A DNA stretch of 5,365 bases from Dehalococcoidia bacterium. GTDB lineage: Bacteria; Chloroflexota; Dehalococcoidia; SZUA-161. The notes beneath the pieces were generated by a model. That model saw only the letters and a program-made list of their open reading frames with translations. It was not told the origin of the DNA and did not search any database. How positions within the stretch are numbered: the stretch's first letter is position 1; each line of letters opens with the position of its first letter. Location of the stretch: positions 1 to 5,365 of the forward strand of contig SOKG01000297.1 of the NCBI GenBank assembly GCA_004376205.1, in the 5' to 3' direction. Shown piece after piece: positions 5,360-5,365 of this stretch. Position numbers and translations under genes: made by a program.

Positions 5360-5365
5360 GGGCGC

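Noticed and set aside
1..5365. A new defence, mobile or biosynthetic system
   Set aside because: All five genes belong to recognisable families, and no transposase, integrase, toxin-antitoxin pair, CRISPR repeat or cluster signature is visible.

Overview
The window is ordinary bacterial chromosome, moderately GC-rich and densely packed. It holds five complete protein genes and no RNA genes, transposases, integrases or CRISPR repeats. The closest match I can suggest from memory is a Chloroflexota (Dehalococcoidia-like) bacterium. This rests on the style of the DnaN ends (MKVSC... at the start, ...VMPMFVQW at the end), on the GNAT protein, and on GTG starts and sigma-A-type promoters. The taxonomic call is an inference, not a proof.

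Layout. Positions 1-82 are a short leader with a 26-bp imperfect palindrome that resembles a widespread interspersed repeat. Next, on the + strand, come a PmbA/TldE-type member of the TldD/PmbA protease family (83-1387) and, 40 bp later, a HEAT-repeat scaffold protein (1428-2348) with its own promoter-like sequence. A ROK-family sugar kinase, probably a glucokinase, lies on the - strand (2341-3318). Its stop codon overlaps the end of the HEAT gene by 8 bp, and a 16-position imperfect hairpin covers both stop codons. A divergent spacer separates the kinase from a + strand GNAT acetyltransferase (3535-4116). Last is dnaN, the DNA polymerase III sliding clamp (start re-assigned to 4167, end 5294). 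The final 71 bp hold only weak fold-back potential.

How the parts relate. The genes do not form one pathway: they cover protein processing, an unknown scaffold, sugar phosphorylation, an acetyltransferase and DNA replication. The consistent feature is regulatory. The HEAT, kinase, GNAT and dnaN genes each have a recognisable -35/-10 pair with exactly 17 bp between the boxes. Each pair sits very close to its start codon, and two overlap the end of the preceding gene. Three of the four leaders carry a pure G tract in place of a normal Shine-Dalgarno. These signals change two gene starts: dnaN should start at 4167 (the TTG at 4113 is its -35 box), and the kinase should start at 3318 (its -10 box lies inside the longer reading frame).

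I found no new defence, mobile or biosynthetic system. The best leads are the hairpin shared by the two convergent genes, the short-leader promoter pattern, and dnaN placed away from any visible dnaA, recF or gyrB.
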